Below, one piece after another: positions 21,280-24,835 of a DNA stretch of 24,835 bases. Position 1 is the stretch's first letter. Each line of letters starts with the position of its first letter. The position numbers and the translations under genes were made by a program. Origin of the DNA: Plakobranchus ocellatus (Eukaryota; Mollusca; Gastropoda; Plakobranchidae). The DNA is taken from assembly GCA_019648995.1 (NCBI GenBank), contig BLXT01007882.1, positions 958,810 through 983,644 of the forward strand, written 5' to 3'. The notes below the pieces were generated by a model. That model searched no databases. It saw only the letters and a program-made list of their open reading frames with translations, and had not been told where the DNA came from.

Positions 21280-21517
21280 ATCGCATGGAAGTACAATTTC
21301 TCGGACACGCTTGCTGACAAACGTGTTTCGAAAATAATTATAGAAATCTCTAGGAAAATTGAAGGCAAATGCAGGAGAGGTAGGAATTGGAAAACTGTCA
21401 TTGAAAGTCTTAACTCATGGGCAATAAATATTACAACTTACAAGGAGAACTGGTTTGAATGGAGAGTAATGATCACTAATGTTTCTTACAGACAGGGCAC
21501 CCAAAGAAGAAGAAAGT
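21280..21517 (+). pseudogene. LINE copy e: diverged 3' fragment
   Basis: The C-terminal end of the same LINE family, more diverged than copies a and d. It has VQFLGHAC near 21290 followed by a stop, then from 21355 one open frame reading KIEGKCRRGRNWKTVIESLNSW, ENWFEWRVMITNVSYRQGT. It ends in a short GAA triplet run (aaagaagaagaaag). 5' truncated. The frame stays open past the triplets, to a stop at about 21573, probably by chance. Confidence 0.75.
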
Positions 21518-22602
21518 TACACCCAGAGCGCTATTGTTTCCCAAACATAAGTAATATGATTTTACTACAGCTGTAGCGTTAGTTGTTGCTGTCCTCAATA
21601 ATGGGGATAGTCTTATTTAGCTGTTATGGAAGATATTGGTCTGAAGATCAGCAGATAAAACTCGCAACCTGCTTCACTAGAGTTTTGTAAAAAAAAAAAA
21701 AAAATGATACTGGCCTTAGAGGAGGCTTAGAGATTTTCTCACCTGTTTAGAGCCCGTGGGTAGCAGGAAACGGCATTTGCCTTATAATTCTATATCTTTT
21801 AGAAAGAAATGGACTTGTAAACGCTTGTGGAAAAAAATTGAATACCTTTGGCTTTGGTATTTTCTACAATCTTCAAGACCCATTGTAAAATTTCTAATAC
21901 AATAAGGTTCACATATGTAGAAAATCATAACATTTCTTGCTCCTGAAGGTAAAAAATTGTAGAATACACCGATTCTAGTATATCAGAAAACATTGCCATA
22001 AAATTTAATGCACGTTTTTAAAATGCTGATTCTTATTTTACGCTATTCATATGTGACCTTGCTTCGATTTTTTTTTTTATATCTTGATTTACAGTTCTGT
22101 TCTATTGACGAACCTTATGATGTCAAAAGTATTCTAAACTTAGAATATATTGTTATCTTATGGGTTTTTTTGTCTTGTTAAGCAATACCTTTATTGTAGC
22201 GTGAAATATTTAATCCCAAGGACCATAAAATGAATGGAAATTTTATACACCAAATATGTCAAAGAAATCTACAGATTCAACCCTCAGCACCCTGCGGATT
22301 GCATGTTCCATCACTTTGTGGTCTTTTTTTAATCTTCGCTTTAAGTGGGCTTAACACTGGCTATTAATATTAGTGTCTCTACTCTCTGAGTGTATTTTAC
22401 AGTAGCCAATTCGGGGACTACTCACTAAGTCACAGTGCTGCTTAGTCACGGGGCCCATAACTCCACTTTGCTATTTAATGAGCTCCATTGGATTAAGCGT
22501 GTACGTTTTTTCTGCCCGTCTGTTTGTTTCTGCTTGTGTGTCTGATTTTGGCACGCATATCTCAACAATGGACCGACTTTAAGTCTAGACTACTGTAAAC
22601 AA
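21518..22602. other. No recognisable gene
   Basis: AT-rich, with an A run near 21690 and a T run near 22070. The stretch 22510-22600 (TTTGGCACGCATATCTC) looks repeat-like, but I cannot assign it. Confidence 0.5.
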
Positions 22603-23690
22603 ATCTTGCCCATGACTTAGGACTTTCAATAAAAATTATTCTCTGTATCTATTGCGTTTGCCTTCAATCTTCCCAGTGAAAGCTGAGTGTTTTAAATCCT
22701 TGTGACGGCAAATATGGCATAAAAACTATAGTTGCCTCTGTCTTATGATTTTAATTGGCGATCGCTCAAGATTAATCTCTTTCAGAACCAATTCATTGGG
22801 CTTTTTTCTGTCCATGATATACTCGTCATTCTTGAGATAAACCACATCTCTACTGCTTTTATCATCCTCTCTGTTTCCTTGTTCATTGTCCAACACTCAC
22901 AACCACATACAAGTTCTGAAAATACGTATAGTTTTACTACTTTTATCTTGGTTTTCTATTTGCCAGTATTGGTTTTATAATTTAGAATGTATCTTTGGCC
23001 ATGGCTATTCTTTTGCTTATTTCACCAGTGTATCTATCACCTGATGTTATCAGGTAATCTGGATATTTGAATTGCTTAAATTTTTCTATTTTTCGCCTTT
23101 GCTAACGAGATTGCACCTGCGGTAACTGTATTTCTTTAAGATGACTTTACATTCAAAGACATGCCCATTCTTTCGCTCTCTAAAACTGCTGTATCTAAAA
23201 GTTTTTGGAGTTATTCACCAGATTCTGTTATAAAAACTGTATCATCCGCATACTTGAGATTATTAATGTTCTTTCCATTTACTTTTAAACTTGAAATATT
23301 ATCAAGATTCCTTAAGATTATTTCACTAAATAGGTTTAAAAAATCAGGAGACATTACACATTCCTGCCTCATTCCTCTTTTGATGGATATGAAATTATTA
23401 TGTTCTCTTTCAATTCTTGCAGATGCAGTTTGATCCAAGTACAAATTTTTAATTACTCTCACATATTTCCCATCAATGTCTAATTTTCTTAGCATACGAA
23501 ACAGCTTTAGATGTTTTACTTTGTCAAAAGCCTTAGAATAATGAATGAAACAGAGATGGAGATCTTTTTGCATTTCTATGCACCTTTCCATAAGCATTGA
23601 CAAAGTGAATATTGCGTTTCTAGCCCCTTTATCAGGCATAAAGCCAAACCGTTTTGCAAATATTTCTGGTCTTAGACTACTTTTTCCCAA
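22603..23690 (-). pseudogene. LINE copy c: reverse transcriptase, minus strand
   Basis: The best RT copy here. On the minus strand from about 23685 it has SLRPEIF..RFGFMPDKGARNAIFTL, motif A CFIHYSKAFDKVKH, RGMRQECVMSP (motif B region), then NINNLKYADDTV with the YADD catalytic pair intact, ending in a stop at 23211 after a frameshift. Further text in shifted frames continues past the MAKDTF-like and CWTMNKE-like blocks and the IMDRKKPNELVLKE segment, to RGRQR-like remnants. Homology stops near 22603 (SLKSWA), so the very 3' end of the family is missing. The first Asp of motif A, a metal-binding residue in RTs, is His (CAT for GAT). Not functional. Confidence 0.85.
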
Positions 23691-23879
23691 GAAAAAAGCA
23701 TGATGGGAAACGAAACTTAAATTCTCAGTTCACAACGTTAAGCCAATTTGTGATTCCAATCCAAATACCTCGTTCGACAGAGATAGCTATGTGCATCAGG
23801 TAGCTCCATGTCGTAATCCAGCGTCTGTTCACAAAATCAATATCAAACAAACATTAAAAATAGCAAGTCAGATTTTCAT

Positions 23880-24042
23880 TGCTTCTCTGTGCCCACCCAT
23901 GACTAAATGGGTAGCTAGGTCTTTTAAGACCCTACAAAAGTAAAGGAAAGCAATGGCAACCTACGTCATAATACCTTATGCCAAGAACAATCAGGACGCT
24001 ATTCCTAGATCTCCGATGCTTGGACAAAGCGTAGGACCCACT
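23880..24042 (+). repeat. Possible RTE/BovB-tail-like short repeat
   Basis: Contains GGAAAGCAATGGCAACCTAC (23945-23964), then TTATGCCAAGAACAATC and ACAAAGCGTAGGACCCACTT. This succession resembles, from memory, the conserved block GGCAATGGCAACCCACTCC...CTTGCC(A/T)(A/G)GAA...GTCGCAAAGAGTCGGACACGACT seen in BovB/RTE 3' tails and SINEs derived from them. It may be an independent SINE or part of the neighbouring LINE's untranslated region. A hairpin GGTCTT-TT-AAGACC lies at about 23919. The similarity is a recollection, not an alignment. Confidence 0.35.
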
Positions 24043-24567
24043 TCATTCTGCACCAACATCTGACAGTGACGATTTAGAGGTAGAAAAGTTTATGAAGAAA
24101 AAGGGAAAGCAAAGGGTTATATAAAATCTCAGGACATAATTATAATGGGAGATTTCAATGCAAAAGTTGGAGATGAAAGGTGTTGATGGGCCTAATGACA
24201 TAGAGATCGTAAATGAGCGTGAAAGTAGGCTAATTGAATGGTGCCAAATCAATGGTTTTACCATCACAAATACTTGGTATTCACACGATCCTAGGCGACA
24301 GTGGACTTGGAAGAGGCACGGTGATAGAAATAAAAAACAAAATAGATTATACTCTCATTCAGAAACGATTCCGAAACGCCGTCAAAACATCAAAATCACT
24401 GCCAGGAGTCAATTGTGATTCAGACTATAATCCAGCCATGTGCAAATTTCAGATACAACTTAAGAAATTAAAAAAAGGCAAAGGCTAATCCTAAATCCCA
24501 AATAGGCTTACCTAAATCTGATGAACAACTAAGAGAAAAAAATTGTCATAGCTGTGCATAACAAACG
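24043..24567 (+). pseudogene. LINE fragment f: APE-type endonuclease, frameshifted
   Basis: Starts with APTSDSDDLEVEKF, shifts frame near 24089, and continues YEEKGKAKGYIKSQDIII then MGDFNAKVGDER, with the GDFN motif at 24148-24159. It shifts again near 24175 to read VNERESRLIEWCQINGF, ITNTWY, RRQWTWK, and a third time near 24325 to read KIDYTLIQKRFRNAVKTSKS. At the last catalytic motif (24420-24428), where SDH is expected, it has Ser-Asp-Tyr (CAT to TAT). After a stop near 24488, the linker (KSDEQLREK) can be followed to about 24567, where composite repeat copy B begins. The N-terminal half of the endonuclease is absent. Same family as copy a. Not functional. Confidence 0.85.
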
Positions 24568-24569
24568 TG

Positions 24570-24835
24570 AGAGAGAAGATATAGTACAAATAATCCAATT
24601 AATGTCGAGATGAGATGCCGCTTTAAACAAATTAGATCTGAGTGAACCCTAGAATCTAGATCTAAATCATATGCGCGCCGTAATGAAATGAGATTAGATG
24701 GCCAGGTATTCCCGTATTTATTAATTTTTGCGCTCGGTTAGAAAATAAATGAACAGGGTAAACAAAAAAGATAAAACGCCAACAAATCAAAAACTTGAAA
24801 GCTGTTCCGGTTTCAATCGCTGACAGTAGTTTGAA
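24570..24835 (+). repeat. Composite GA-core repeat, copy B (runs off window)
   Basis: Begins in a short GA remnant (gtgagagagaagatatagtac). It contains the unit at 24631-24667 (TTAGATCT, GTGAACCCTAGAA at 24642-24654, AGATCTAAAT), ATATGCGCGCC, AATAAATGAACAGGGTAAAC and the 14-mer complement of CAGCGATTGAAACC at 24809-24822. It shares block order with copy C and, reversed, with copy A. The left arm beyond the GA core is missing; the LINE fragment abuts it instead. Confidence 0.7.

Noticed and set aside
23161-23433. Plus-strand 90-codon frame
   Set aside because: Antisense shadow of the RT in LINE copy c.

Overview
The window looks like AT-rich nuclear DNA of a metazoan, probably a lophotrochozoan and possibly a mollusc. 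The evidence is one intron-containing protein gene with GT-AG splice sites, long AT-rich non-coding stretches, dinucleotide microsatellites, a tRNA-derived SINE and many decayed copies of one non-LTR retrotransposon family. The taxon is inferred from repeat style and protein type and is not proven. A run of N (10473-10559) marks an assembly gap. I see no operons, bacterial signals, CRISPR array or rRNA.

Layout. (1) Positions 1-3150 hold the 3' part of one gene on the + strand, encoding a protein with two hot-dog (thioesterase-type) halves. Three exons can be joined with consistent phase: 737-784, 1194-1384 and 2217-2831 (stop). The 5' exons lie to the left, outside the window or unrecognised. 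(2) Positions 3150-8576 are non-coding with only simple repeats. (3) Positions 8577-11905 are a repeat cluster: a LINE copy on + whose reverse-transcriptase core is deleted; a composite repeat with a CT microsatellite core that contains the N gap and has been split by a SINE; and a second, doubly deleted LINE copy on the minus strand. (4) Positions 11906-21020 are mostly unremarkable. They contain a LINE 3' fragment (14022-14372), the C-terminal remnant of a different LINE with an A-rich tail (17570-17849), a perfect 38-bp duplication, and a second copy of the composite repeat with a GA core (19533-19855). (5) Positions 20413-21517 hold an unidentified minus-strand decayed reading frame, a probable Mutator-like transposase remnant and a diverged LINE 3' end. 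(6) Positions 22603-24835 hold a minus-strand LINE copy with most of the RT palm, an RTE/BovB-tail-like short repeat, a plus-strand LINE endonuclease fragment and a third copy of the composite repeat running off the edge.

Only the hot-dog gene looks functional. All LINE copies carry frameshifts, deletions or lost catalytic residues, so they are fossils. They share one family: an APE-type endonuclease (GDFN and SDH motifs), an RT with YADD, no visible RNase H, and a short triplet-repeat 3' tail, which suggests an RTE-type element. I found no convincing previously undescribed biological system. The most useful leads are the microsatellite-cored composite repeat family, the LINE deletion junctions, and the unidentified remnant at 20413-20676.
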